NCBI RefSeq assembly: GCF_018860625.1
Contig: NZ_JAHKQB010000007.1
Span: 62,001-126,000, forward strand
Origin: Paracoccus sp. C2R09
Lineage (GTDB): Bacteria; Pseudomonadota; Alphaproteobacteria; Rhodobacterales; Rhodobacteraceae
DNA: 64,000 nt
Direction: 5' to 3'
The notes beneath the pieces were generated by a model. It ran no database searches and had not been told where the DNA came from. It saw only the letters and a program-made list of their open reading frames with translations. Below are positions 55,352-64,000 of this stretch, piece by piece. A program made the position numbers and the translations under genes. Each line of letters starts with the position of its first letter. Positions within the stretch are counted from its first letter, which is position 1.

Positions 55352-56028
55352 TCCGCGGCCTGCAGCATGGGGGCGGTGTCGGGGGCGTCGCGCTTGACGA
55401 AGACGCGGCTGGCCAGATCCTCTAGGTCGGATTGCAGGCGGTCCGCGATGCTTTCGAACCAGGACAGCGCGACCCCTGCGGGGATGGCGACGGCCATGCC
55501 CGCGGCGGTGGTCAGAAGCGCCTCCCAGATGCCGCCCGCCAGATCCGAGGGATCGGCCTGGTTGCCGCTGCTCTGCAGGACCTGGAAGGCGCTGATCATG
55601 CCCAGAACCGTGCCCAGAAGGCCCAGAAGCGGCGCGATGGTCGCGATCAGCTCCAGCGCACGCAGTCCTTCGCGCGAACGATAGAGCGTGTGGCGGGCCA
55701 CGCGGGTCGTCTCTTCGCGGGCGGCGCGGTCGTCGAAGCGCGGATCGAGCGAGGTGCCGATGGCGGCCTGCGCGACGCGGGCCCGCGCCGAGGGGCGGCC
55801 ACGCACGGCATCCAGCGCATCCCGCGCGCGGCCCTGCGACCACAGCGCCACGGCGCGGCGTGAATGCGATCCGCCCCAGACACCCATGCGCCACAGCGCG
55901 AACAGCTTCCACAGGATGACGGCCACGGTGATCACGGACAGCGCCGCGATCAACCACATCGTCCAGCCGCCGTCCCGGACCATGCCGAAGATCGGCAGTT
56001 CCGTCAGGGTTGCACCAAGGTCGGTCAT
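55348..56028 (-). CDS. exbB: ExbB/TolQ/MotA proton channel protein
   Basis: A 226-residue ExbB-type inner-membrane channel subunit. The first helix is WTMWLIAALSVITVAVILWKLFALW, and the conserved pore region is ELIATIAPLLGLLGTVLGMISAFQVLQ followed by ISEALLTTAAG-type (here IWEALLTTAAGMAVAIPAGVALSWF). GGAGA precedes ATG 56028. It starts the exbB-exbD-exbD-tonB operon. A long-spaced inverted repeat lies just upstream. Confidence 0.92.
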   Translation of the reverse strand: MTDLGATLTELPIFGMVRDGGWTMWLIAALSVITVAVILWKLFALWRMGVWGGSHSRRAVALWSQGRARDALDAVRGRPSARARVAQAAIGTSLDPRFDDRAAREETTRVARHTLYRSREGLRALELIATIAPLLGLLGTVLGMISAFQVLQSSGNQADPSDLAGGIWEALLTTAAGMAVAIPAGVALSWFESIADRLQSDLEDLASRVFVKRDAPDTAPMLQAAE

Positions 56029-56051
56029 GTCGATCTCCGTCGGGATGGCTT

Positions 56052-56100
56052 AACTTGACTATTTTGCGCGGGTAAAGAATCCGATCAAAGAAGTCAAGTT
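56052..56100. promoter_or_regulatory. Spaced 9-bp inverted repeat upstream of exbB
   Basis: AACTTGACT (56052-56060) and AGTCAAGTT (56092-56100) are exact inverted copies with centres 40 bases apart. The repeat covers the region expected for the exbB promoter. It may be a paired site for an iron-responsive regulator. Confidence 0.5.
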
Positions 56101-56147
56101 TCGACCCCCCTTGCGGGTCAAGCCGCTTCGCGTCACTGCTTGGCCGC

Positions 56148-56747
56148 ATGAAAACACCCGCCATGATCCTTGCCGGAGGCCGCGCGACCCGCATGGGCGG
56201 GGGCGACAAGCCGCTGCTGCAATTGGGTCGGACCACGATGCTGGGCCGGATCACCGCATGCCTGGATCCGCAGGCCGAACCGTTAGCGATCAATGCGAAT
56301 GGCGATCCGGCGCGCTTTGCGGAATACGGGCTGCCCGTGCTGCCCGACAGCCTGCCCGATCATCCGGGTCCCCTTGCGGGGATACTGGCGGCCATGGACT
56401 GGGCGGCGGGGATCGGGGCGGACCGGGTCGTGACGGTGGCGGGCGACACGCCCTTCGTTCCGGGCGACCTCGTGTCGCGCCTGGCCGCTGCCGCCGGCCC
56501 GAGGGGCTTGGCGATCGCCGCCAGCCGCAACGCGGACGGCAGCCACGATCACCCGGTGATCGGCCTCTGGCCCGTGCGGCTTCGGTCGGATCTGCGCGCA
56601 AGGCTGCTGGCGGGGAACCGTCGCGTCCGCGCCCTGACCGATGCGCACAAGGCCGCCCGCGCCGAATGGTCGGCGCTGCCACATGACCCGTTTCGAAACG
56701 TGAACACCCCCGAGGATCTTGCGGCTGCCCGCAGCGCGCTGGACTGA
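56148..56747 (+). CDS. mobA: Molybdenum cofactor guanylyltransferase MobA
   Basis: A 199-residue MobA that converts Mo-molybdopterin to its GMP form. The nucleotide-binding loop is AMILAGGRATRMGGGDKPLLQLGRTTML at residues 5-32. LPDHPGPLAGILAAMDWA and VAGDTPFVPGDLV follow, and FRNVNTPEDLAAA closes the protein. The ribosome binding site is weak. mobB is not adjacent. Confidence 0.94.
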   Translation: MKTPAMILAGGRATRMGGGDKPLLQLGRTTMLGRITACLDPQAEPLAINANGDPARFAEYGLPVLPDSLPDHPGPLAGILAAMDWAAGIGADRVVTVAGDTPFVPGDLVSRLAAAAGPRGLAIAASRNADGSHDHPVIGLWPVRLRSDLRARLLAGNRRVRALTDAHKAARAEWSALPHDPFRNVNTPEDLAAARSALD

Positions 56748-56821
56748 CACCGCGCGGGAACGCCCGAAGCGCGCGCGGTGTTGGCATCGGGCATGCCGTG
56801 ACCGGTTGAGAGGGGACCAGG

Positions 56822-57538
56822 ATGTCGAACCGAAACCTTGCCATCGCGGTTCTTGTGGCGGCCGTGGCCTTCGCGCTGTCCCCGGTGATCTTTCCGGGCT
56901 TTGCAGGCTATGACGGCGATCTGTTTCCCGTCCCGCAGAACGATCCGCCGATCCAGCCTGCCGGATGGGCCTTCGCGATCTGGGGGCCGATCTATCTGTG
57001 GCTGATCGTGGGGGCGGGATACGGCGCCTGGCGCAGATCCGGGGATGAGGATTGGCGGCCCATGCGCGCGCCCCTGCTGGCAAGCCTTGGGGTGGGGTTC
57101 CTGTGGATACCCGTGGCCCAATCGCTGCCGGGGCTGGCCACGATCATGATCCTGCTGATGTGGGCGGGGGCCGTGCTGGCGATGATCCGGGCGGGTCGCG
57201 GCGATCGCTGGTTTCAGGTGCGGCCCGTCGCGCTTTATGCCGGGTGGCTGACGGCGGCCTCGGGGGTGTCGGTGGGGATCTGGCTGGCCGGGCACGGGAT
57301 CCTGCCGGGCATTCCCGCGGCCATCCTGTGCCTTGCAGGCGTCACCGCCGTGACGATTGCCGTGCAGGGGCTGCGCCCCGACGCGCCCTTGTTCGCGGGC
57401 AGCGTGATCTGGGCACTGACGGGCATCGCCATTGCCAATGTCGAGCGCGGCAACCCGGCGCTGGTCGTGCTGGCCGTCGTCGCGGGCGGGCTGATCCTCT
57501 GGCGGGCATGGCGGGGGCGTCACCAGGGAACGCGCTGA
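56822..57538 (+). CDS. TspO/MBR-related membrane protein
   Basis: A 238-residue protein with seven or so hydrophobic segments. The strongest family mark is PAGWAFAIWGPIYLWLIVGAGYGAW (near residue 46), close to the tryptophan-rich TspO motif. Canonical TspO has about 160 residues and five helices, so this belongs to a longer relative. TspO binds tetrapyrroles in Rhodobacter; whether this one does is unknown. A GAGAGGGG site precedes the ATG. The 3' end overlaps the SDR gene by 19 bases on the other strand. Confidence 0.72.
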   Translation: MSNRNLAIAVLVAAVAFALSPVIFPGFAGYDGDLFPVPQNDPPIQPAGWAFAIWGPIYLWLIVGAGYGAWRRSGDEDWRPMRAPLLASLGVGFLWIPVAQSLPGLATIMILLMWAGAVLAMIRAGRGDRWFQVRPVALYAGWLTAASGVSVGIWLAGHGILPGIPAAILCLAGVTAVTIAVQGLRPDAPLFAGSVIWALTGIAIANVERGNPALVVLAVVAGGLILWRAWRGRHQGTR

Positions 57539-58188
57539 CCCTTCCAGTCCCAGAAGCTGCCGGTATCTTCGGGCGTCAGGCCCTCGATCACGCCCAGCAG
57601 GGCCTCGGCGCTGCGATCGGGGGTGATGGTGGGATGGCGGGCGGCGTATTTCGCGGTCAGGGGCGTCTCGACCGTGCCGGGATGCAGTGCCACGAAGATG
57701 GAATGCCGGTTGCGTCGCTTCCATTCGATCGCCGCCGTCCGCAGGATCTGGTTCTGCGCGGCCTTGGCGGCACGATAGGCGACCCAGCCGCCCAGCCGGT
57801 TGTCCCCGATGGACCCGACCCGCGCCGAGAGGCTGCCGAAGACGGCCCGCCCGTCGCGATGAAGCAGGGGCGCGAAATGGCGGATGGTCAGCGCGGCCCC
57901 GGTGGCATTCAGCGCGAATTGGGCGGCCATGGCATCTGCATCGATGGCATCGGTGGTCTTTTCGGGCTGATGGCCGTCGATCACCAGCGCACCGGTGGTG
58001 TTCAGGATCAGATCGAAGCTGCGCCCTGCCAGCGCCTGTCCATGTTCGGCCACCGACGATCCGTCGGTCAGGTCCAGACCGTCGGCGCTGCGCGACAACC
58101 CGGTGACCGCCACGCCGCGCGCCTGCAGCAATCGGGTCATCGCCTGTCCGATCCCCCCCGAGGCCCCGATGATCAGCGCATCCCGCAT
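57520..58188 (-). CDS. Short-chain dehydrogenase/reductase
   Basis: A 222-residue classical SDR of the CsgA/C-factor-like group. The cofactor motif is LIIGASGGIGQAMTRLL (TGxxxGxG type), LILNTTGALV corresponds to the NAG region, and the active site is FGSLSARVGSI with YRAAK. The loop GSIGDNRLGGWVAYRAAKAAQNQ is characteristic of the group. It is five bases upstream of... the photolyase stop lies just before its start, so both are probably co-transcribed. The substrate is unknown. Confidence 0.88.
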   Translation of the reverse strand: MRDALIIGASGGIGQAMTRLLQARGVAVTGLSRSADGLDLTDGSSVAEHGQALAGRSFDLILNTTGALVIDGHQPEKTTDAIDADAMAAQFALNATGAALTIRHFAPLLHRDGRAVFGSLSARVGSIGDNRLGGWVAYRAAKAAQNQILRTAAIEWKRRNRHSIFVALHPGTVETPLTAKYAARHPTITPDRSAEALLGVIEGLTPEDTGSFWDWKGQRVPW

Positions 58189-58192
58189 CGGT

Positions 58193-59569
58193 TCAATCCT
58201 TCAGGTCCTGATAGGCGCTCAGCGCGCGCTTGCGGCTTTCGCCGACCGACATGGCGGGGTGACAGGTCTTCCTCAGGTCGATCTTCCAGGATCGCGGCGC
58301 AGCTTCGGCAAAGCGGCGGGCACCTTCGGATTCGGGGTCCAGCCAATAGTCGCGATACCTGCGCTTGCCGTCGAACTTGTCGCCCTGGGTTTCGGGATTG
58401 AACACGCGGAAAAAGGGCGAGGCATCCGCCCCGCTGCCCGCGACCCATTGCCAGTTCATCGAATTGGACGCGGCATCCCAGTCGATCAGCGTGTGTTCGA
58501 ACCAGGCCAGCCCCACCCGCCAGTCAGTCAGCAGGTTCTTGGTCAGATAGCTTCCGGTGATCATCCGCACGCGGTTGTGCATCCGGCCCGTGACGAACAG
58601 TTCCCTCATGCCCGCATCGACCATCGAGATGCCGGTCTGGCCGCGCCGCCAGGCCTCGGCCTGATCGTTGTCGCGCTTCCATGCGAAATCGTCCCATTCG
58701 GGCCGCCAGTTGTCGGTGGGCATCCTGGGATGCTGGTGCATCAACTCGCGCCCGAATTCGCGCCAGGCGACCTCGGACAGGAAGACGTCCGCGCCCTTGC
58801 GACCATCCTGGAAGGCGGGCAGGCAACGGTGCCAGACGCGCCGGGCGCTGATCTCGCCCACGGCCAGGCTGTCGGACAGTTCGGACGTGCCATGTTCGCG
58901 CCAGGGCAGATCGCGATTGGCCGCGTAATCGGCCATGTCGTCATCCATGAAGGCATCCAGCCGGTCCAGCGCCTCGTCCGCGCCGGCGCGGATGTGATCG
59001 GACACGACATCCCAGCCGCGCCCCATCGCGCGGCGTGCCTCGGGCCAGTCCAGCCCGTCGCTGTCGGGCCATCTGTCGGGCGACGATATCTTCGGCACCT
59101 CTTGCGGGGGCGCGATGTCGCATTGGCGCAGCGATTTCCAGAAGGGCGTGAAGACCTTGTAGGGATCGCCCGCCTTGGTCGTCACCGATCCGCGCGGGAT
59201 GAGGTCGGCGGGGTGGTGCAGGCACAGCTTCGCGCCGCCGCGTTCGACGGCGGCCTGCAACCCGTGATCGCCATAGAACGGAAAGCCGGTCGTCGCATGG
59301 ACGGTGGTCGCGCCGGTTTCGCGGGCGATGGCCTCGAGCACCTGGGCGGGATCGCCGCGACGCACGATCAGGCGGCTGTGGCGCGATTTCAGCGACGCCT
59401 CGAGCCGGGGCAGAGACCTGGCCTGGCGCAGCGCGCTGGCCGGGCGCAGACGCGCCTCCTCGGGGTCGAGGATCACCAGCGGGACCACCGCGCCTTCCCG
59501 TGCCGCCGCGACCAGCGCAGGGTGGTCGTCCAGCCGCAACATGCGCCGAAACCAGCAGATGACCGTCAT
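58193..59569 (-). CDS. phr: Cryptochrome/DNA photolyase family protein
   Basis: A 458-residue class I photolyase-like flavoprotein. The antenna domain opens VICWFRRMLRLDDHPALVAAAREG. The FAD-binding and DNA-binding region carries FLSEVAWREFGRELMHQHP, TGISMVDAGMRELFVTGRMHNRVRMI, YLTKNLLTDWRVGLAWFEHTLIDWDAASNSMNWQWVAGSG and PFFRVFNPETQGDKFD. The length fits a CPD photolyase, repairing UV cyclobutane dimers with light. AAGGAG precedes ATG 59569. It diverges from cobA. Confidence 0.92.
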   Translation of the reverse strand: MTVICWFRRMLRLDDHPALVAAAREGAVVPLVILDPEEARLRPASALRQARSLPRLEASLKSRHSRLIVRRGDPAQVLEAIARETGATTVHATTGFPFYGDHGLQAAVERGGAKLCLHHPADLIPRGSVTTKAGDPYKVFTPFWKSLRQCDIAPPQEVPKISSPDRWPDSDGLDWPEARRAMGRGWDVVSDHIRAGADEALDRLDAFMDDDMADYAANRDLPWREHGTSELSDSLAVGEISARRVWHRCLPAFQDGRKGADVFLSEVAWREFGRELMHQHPRMPTDNWRPEWDDFAWKRDNDQAEAWRRGQTGISMVDAGMRELFVTGRMHNRVRMITGSYLTKNLLTDWRVGLAWFEHTLIDWDAASNSMNWQWVAGSGADASPFFRVFNPETQGDKFDGKRRYRDYWLDPESEGARRFAEAAPRSWKIDLRKTCHPAMSVGESRKRALSAYQDLKD

Positions 59570-59711
59570 CCCGTTCTCCTTGATGCCTGCCCATTCCACG
59601 CGCGGGGGGCCAAAGGGTTCCATGGCGTCCGGACCCGGGCGCGGGAATGCGCGGCATTGTCACACCTGTTCGCGTGGTATAGCTGACGTGAAACCCCGTT
59701 CAGCAAGGCAT

Positions 59712-60476
59712 ATGCTTCCCGTGTCCGAAACCGCCGAACATACCGGATTCGTCTCGCTCGTCTCGGCGGGGCCGGGTGATCCGGAACTTCTGACGCTGAA
59801 GGCCGCGCGCCTTCTGGCCGAGGCCGAGGTCGTGCTGTTCGACGACCTGGCATCCGGGCCGGTCCTGGACCACGCCCATCCCGATGCCGACCTGATCGCG
59901 GTGGGCAAGCGCGCAGGGCGCCCCTCGGCCAAGCAGGAGGCGGTGAATGCGCTGCTGATCGACCATGCCCGCGCGGGTCGCCGCGTCGTGCGCCTGAAAT
60001 CGGGCGACAGCGGCATCTTCGGCAGGCTGGAGGAGGAGATCGTCGCGCTGGCCGCCGCGGGCATCCCGTTCCAGATCGTGCCGGGGGTGACGTCGGCCTC
60101 GGCTGCGGCGGCGGCGGCGGGAATGCCGCTGACGCGGAGACTGACCGCGCGCCGGGTGCAGTTCGTGACGGGGGCCGACGTGACCGGCAAGCTGCCCACC
60201 GACATCAACTGGGCCGCGCTGGCCGATCCGGGGGTGATCACGGTGGTCTTCATGGGGCAGCGCAGCTGGCCCGGACTGGCGCAAGGGCTGATCGCGCATG
60301 GCCTGCCCGCCGATACGCCCGCCCTGTTCGCCGAGGCCGTGGGCCATCCCACGCAGCGCCTGCTGCGCAGCACGGTCGAGGGGCTGGCCACGATGCTGGC
60401 CAAGGGTCCGGCAAGCCAGCCGGGGCTGATCCTCTATGGGCCGCTGGCAGATACGCCGGGGGCCGAACCGGGCTGA
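59712..60476 (+). CDS. cobA: Uroporphyrinogen-III C-methyltransferase
   Basis: A 254-residue SUMT that makes precorrin-2 by methylating C2 and C7 of uroporphyrinogen III, the branch point to cobalamin and sirohaem. Motifs are VSLVSAGPGDPELLTLKAARLL, EVVLFDDLASGPVLD, VRLKSGDSGIFGRLEEEI and IVPGVTSASAAAAAAGMPLTRR. It is a stand-alone enzyme, not fused to CysG domains. ATG 59712 is preferred; GTG 59721 is possible. It is 40 kb from the main cob cluster and no riboswitch is visible upstream. Confidence 0.94.
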   Translation: MLPVSETAEHTGFVSLVSAGPGDPELLTLKAARLLAEAEVVLFDDLASGPVLDHAHPDADLIAVGKRAGRPSAKQEAVNALLIDHARAGRRVVRLKSGDSGIFGRLEEEIVALAAAGIPFQIVPGVTSASAAAAAAGMPLTRRLTARRVQFVTGADVTGKLPTDINWAALADPGVITVVFMGQRSWPGLAQGLIAHGLPADTPALFAEAVGHPTQRLLRSTVEGLATMLAKGPASQPGLILYGPLADTPGAEPG

Positions 60477-60588
60477 TCCGCCCGACTGGATAAAATGCAA
60501 GCCAAGCAGTGACTGGTCAGGATGCCGGTCGCGCTTATCTTGGGGCCAGTCCCGCCAACGAATCCGGTCCCAACCCATCTGACCCATC

Positions 60589-63500
60589 ATGATCGCGTAT
60601 CGTCACGTGACGACCTTCGGCGTCACGCAACAACGCTGGCTGTCCTCGATCACCGATCTTGTCATCGCCGAGGTCGGCGGCGAACTGACTCTGCTTGCCG
60701 CCACGCAGGTCGGCGGCGGGCTCAGCAGTTATCGCCTGTCGGGGGCGGGGACCGCCATCACCGCGCTGCGCACGCGCGCCTATTCAAGCAGCGCGACATT
60801 CCAGGGCGATCCGGAACTGCATCTGCTGGATGTGGCGGGCAGCCCCATGGTGCATCTGGGCAGCCTGGGCGGGGCTGCCGATCAGGCGGTGGGGCTGCAA
60901 CCTTCGAACGGGGCGCTGACAGCCTTCGGGCGGCTGTTCGGCACCGATCTTGGCGAGCGATTGACCGCCCTGGGGCAGGTCGCCACGGCCGGGGGGACGG
61001 TGGTCTTCTCGGCCTCGGGGGATGGGCTGGTCCTGCAGACGCACCGGATGGACGCAGATGGCAGGCTGACTGTCGCGGACAGTGCGACCCTGCCCGTGCC
61101 TGCGGGCAGCACCGATGCGCATCTCGACCATGTGCTGGCGGCCGAGGTGGAGGGGCGCACCGTCCTGATCGCCGCGTCGGGGAACGGCAATTTCCTGTCC
61201 ACCCACCTGATGTCCGCGACCGGCCGACTGAGCGGGGGGCAGGTCTATTCCGCGGCGAACGGGGCGGGGTTCGATCTGCCCTCGGCCATGGTCGTGGTGC
61301 AGTTCGCGGATGCAGGCTTCGTGGTGCTGGGCGGGGCGGGGTCGAACTCTCTCAGCGTTTTCGCGATCGGGGCGGATGGAACGATCGCCCGTGCCGATCA
61401 CGTCCTGGACGAGGGGGGAACCCGCTTCCAGTCGGTCACGGCGCTGGAATCCGTGGTGATCGGGGATCGTGCCTTCCTGTTCGCGGGCGGGGCCGATGAC
61501 GGGATCACCGTGCTGACCATGCTGCCCGACGGGCGGCTGGTGCACCTGGCGACCATCGCGGACACCGATGCCATGACCCTTGCCGATGTCAGCGACATCG
61601 CGGCAGTGGTCGTGGACGGCCAGATCTCGGTCGTGGTCGCCTCCTCGTCCGAGGCGGGGCTGACGCAGTTCGTCTTCGATCCCGGCACCCTGGGGGTGAC
61701 GCGGATCGCGGGGGCGGGCACCGTGTCGGGCGGGGCGTCGAACGACATCCTGCAGGCATCGGGGGCGACGACGCGGCTGAACGGGGGGGGCGGGCGACGA
61801 CATCCTGGTGGCGGGGGACCGCGCGCTGGTCCTGCATGGCGGCGACGGTGCCGACATCTTCATGCCGACCAGCATCGCGGGCCGGATCACCATCCTGGAT
61901 TACCGCAAGGGGATCGACACGCTGGATTTTTCGCTGCTGGGCAATGTCCGCAGCACCTGGCAGATGAACTTCGTGCCCACCCAGACAGGCATCCTGATCA
62001 TCTGGGGCGAGACGATCCTGGACATCACCGCCGCCGACGGGCGTTCCCTGCAGGCTTCGGATTTCGGCAACGCGATGTTCCCCCTGGCCCATTACGACCT
62101 GCCCGAGGTGGATCCCGACAAGATCGACCCCGCCGATACGCCCTCGGACGAGGCAAGCTGGATCTTCGGGACCGGCGGGAACGACCGGCTGCTGGGGGCC
62201 GCGGGGCCCGAAAGGATCGTGGCGGGGGCAGGGAACGACACGGTGACGGGTGGGGCCGGGCATGACACGATCCGCGGCGACGAAGGCGACGACACCCTGC
62301 GCGGCGGCGCGGATGGCGACCTGATCGAGGGGGGCGACGGGCAGGATCTGATCTTCGGCGATGCGGGGAACGACCGGCTGGAGGGCGGGGCCGGGCGCGA
62401 CACCATCTATGGGGGCAACGGGAACGACACGTTGATCGGGGGGAACTGGCACGATCTTCTCTATGGTCGGAACGGCAATGACCGGATCGAGGGGGGCTGG
62501 GGCAACGACACGTTGTCGGGCGATGCGGGAAACGACTGGCTGGAGGATATGTGGGGCGATAACCGGCTGCTGGGCGGGCTGGGCAACGATACGCTGATCG
62601 CGGGCGACGGGGCGGATCTTCTGGCGGGCGGGGGCGGCAACGACCGCATCCTGGCCGGGTCGGGCAGCGACACGATATGGGGCGGATGGGGCCGGGATAC
62701 CCTGTTCGGCCAGGCCGGGAACGACGTTCTCTATGCGCAGTCCTGGGCCAACAAGCTCTATGGCGGGGCGGGCAACGACCGGCTGTTCGCGGGGGTGGGG
62801 CGCGACACGCTGTGGGGCGGGAACGGCAACGACACATTGCAGGCGGGGACGGGCATCGCCCTGATGCTGGGCGGGGCGGGCAACGACCTGCTGAAGGGGC
62901 GCGGGGCGGCCGAACAGATGCTGGGACAGGCGGGCAACGACACGCTGATTGGCAATGCGGGCAACGACACGCTGAACGGCGGGAACGGGGTCGACAGGTT
63001 GTGGGGCGGGGCCGGCAACGATGTGCTGCTGGGCGGAGGCGGCGCGGATTCGCTCTATGGTCAGGCGGGCAACGATCTGCTGACGGATTTCGGCGGCAGC
63101 AACCGCCTGGCGGGGGGGAACGGCCGCGACACGCTGCGGGCGGGCGGCGGGAACGACCTGCTGCTGGGCCAGGGCGGGAATGACGCGCTCTATGGTGGCG
63201 GCGGGGTCGACAACCTGCAGGGCGGCGCGGGCAACGACATCCTGTGGGGCGAGGATGGCAATGACAGGTTGGAGGGCGGCAATGGAAACGACACGCTGCA
63301 GGGCGGTCGCGGGAACGACATGCTGCTGGCCGGGACGGGCAATGACCGGCTGTTCGGCAATGGCGGCAACGACCGCATCTTCGGGCAAGCGGGCAACGAC
63401 CTGCTGAGCGGTCAGACCGGCCGGGATTACCTGGATGGCGGCTGGGGCAACGACACGCTGCATGGCGGGACGGGGCGCGACACGCTGCGGGGCAATGTCC

Positions 63501-63991
63501 ATCACGACATCCTCTATGGCGAAGGGGGGAACGACCTGGTGGATGGGGGCAACGGGAACGACCGGCTGTGGGGCGGCGCGGGCCACGACACGCTGCTGGG
63601 CGGCGGCGGGAACGACATCCTCTGGGGGCAGGCGGGCGCGGACCGGCTGTGGGGGCAGGGGGGCAACGATACGCTGGTCGGCAATCTGGGGGCCGACGTG
63701 ATGACCGGCGGTGCGGGACGGGACGAGTTCCGGTTCTTCGCCGCCTCGGACAGTGCCGGCGGATCGGCGGATCTGATCACCGATTTCACCCCCGATCTGG
63801 ACATGCTGAACCTTCGCGGGATGGATCTGGATTACGACGGCAACCGCTTTTCCGGGGCGGGGTCGCTGATCTGGCAGCCGGCGGGGAACGAGACGCAGGT
63901 GCTGGTCGATCTGGACGGCGACGGGCGGGCCGACATGACGATCCGCCTTGCGGGTCAGCTGACGCTGGACGGCGACGATTTCCTGCTGTGA
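60589..63991 (+). CDS. Large RTX calcium-binding protein, frameshifted at a G8 tract
   Basis: Two reading frames form one gene. The first (ATG 60589, stop 62265) encodes about 395 meaningful residues of beta-propeller-like repeats, for example ADGTIARADHVLDEGGT and GDRAFLFAGGADDGITVL. After the G8 run at 61783-61790 it continues as arginine/proline nonsense. The second frame (open from before GTG 61808 to 63991) continues with DDILVAGDRALVLHGGDGAD, then about 55 GGxGxDxLx nonapeptides. It ends in a type I secretion domain (DLITDFTPDLDMLNLRGMDL, DGDGRADMTIRLAG). Removing one G gives NGGAGDDIL and one 1133-residue protein. No Shine-Dalgarno sequence is evident at the start. Confidence 0.82.
61783..61790 (+). 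other. G8 homopolymer at the frameshift point
   Basis: Eight consecutive G residues lie at the junction of the two halves of the RTX gene. With seven, the codons read asparagine, glycine, glycine, alanine, glycine, aspartate, aspartate, the standard RTX repeat. The extra base is either a slipped-strand variant or a sequencing error. Confidence 0.8.
62160..63725 (+). repeat. Tandem RTX nonapeptide-coding repeats
   Basis: About 1.55 kb of degenerate 27-base units encoding GGxGNDxLx, roughly 55 copies. Many carry tryptophan at the variable position (GGWGND, LWGG). Each pair of repeats forms a calcium-bound beta-roll turn once the protein is outside the cell. The DNA units are too divergent and contiguous to be a CRISPR array. 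Confidence 0.9.
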
Positions 63992-64000
63992 TCCAGCCGC

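Noticed and set aside
61589..63586. A 665-codon minus-strand open frame across the RTX repeats
   Set aside because: It is the antisense shadow of GGxGxD repeats in GC-rich DNA; the product is a low-complexity alanine/valine/proline repeat with no family resemblance.
62160..63725. Tandem repeats considered as a CRISPR array
   Set aside because: Units are contiguous, degenerate at 27 bases, in frame and encode RTX nonapeptides; there are no spacers or cas genes.
1..64000. tRNA, rRNA, insertion sequence or prophage genes
   Set aside because: None was recognised on either strand; the gene content and coding style are uniform throughout.

Overview
The window is a GC-rich chromosomal stretch that looks like a Rhodobacteraceae alphaproteobacterium, most likely Paracoccus or a close relative. 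Evidence for this is the FlaF/FlbT flagellin regulators, a complete-looking aerobic (CobG/CobN type) cobalamin cluster, many short ATGA/TGATG gene overlaps, a GTTC-N7-GTTC LexA box of the alphaproteobacterial kind, and TRAP and YehZYXW-type transporters. I see no insertion sequences, phage genes, tRNAs, rRNAs or CRISPR arrays. The region reads as ordinary chromosome rather than an island.

Layout. 0-1.6 kb: end of a flagellar cluster (flaF, flbT, DUF1217 protein). 1.6-5.0 kb: carB with its own promoter and a bidirectional terminator. 5.1-19.8 kb: cobalamin region. A minus-strand operon (DUF1636 protein, cobW, cobN, cobG, cobH, cobI, cobJ, cobL, cobE, cobM, cobB) is headed by one cobalamin riboswitch. 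A second cobalamin riboswitch lies directly downstream of cobB and precedes cbiM-cobF. cobK is inserted antisense between cobJ and cobL, and cobO diverges from the head of the operon. cobA, the entry enzyme, lies 40 kb away at 59.7 kb. 19.9-22 kb: otsB-otsA (trehalose). 22.2-27.9 kb: a minus-strand group of aroQ, a long asparaginase-type protein, a histone-deacetylase-fold amidohydrolase, a DUF924 protein and a VOC dioxygenase, with a divergent LysR regulator. 27.9-36.6 kb: glycogen block, with an alpha-glucosidase divergent from glgB-glgC-glgA-glgX.

36.6-40.3 kb: osmoprotectant-type ABC importer. 40.4-45.0 kb: TRAP transporter plus gluconokinase with a divergent LacI regulator and a clear operator. 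45.0-46.9 kb: YgiB/YgiC-like pair. 46.9-48.9 kb: N-acetylglucosamine catabolism (nagK, nagA). 49.0-49.6 kb: a short ImuA-like gene behind a LexA box. 49.6-56.0 kb: iron-uptake block (DUF2218, siderophore ABC importer, exbB-exbD-exbD-tonB). 56.1-59.6 kb: mobA, a TspO-related membrane protein, an SDR and a photolyase. 60.6-64.0 kb: a large RTX protein whose reading frame is broken at a run of eight G residues.

Most interesting observations: (1) cobK, whose start codon overlaps that of the divergent cobL and whose 3' end overlaps cobJ, so that it is embedded antisense in the cob operon; (2) the G8 tract separating the two halves of the RTX protein, either a phase switch or a sequencing error; (3) the LexA box four bases upstream of an orphan ImuA-like gene; (4) two co-oriented cobalamin riboswitches in one cluster; (5) several strong dyad operators. 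All family assignments come from reading the translated sequences; no database search was run.
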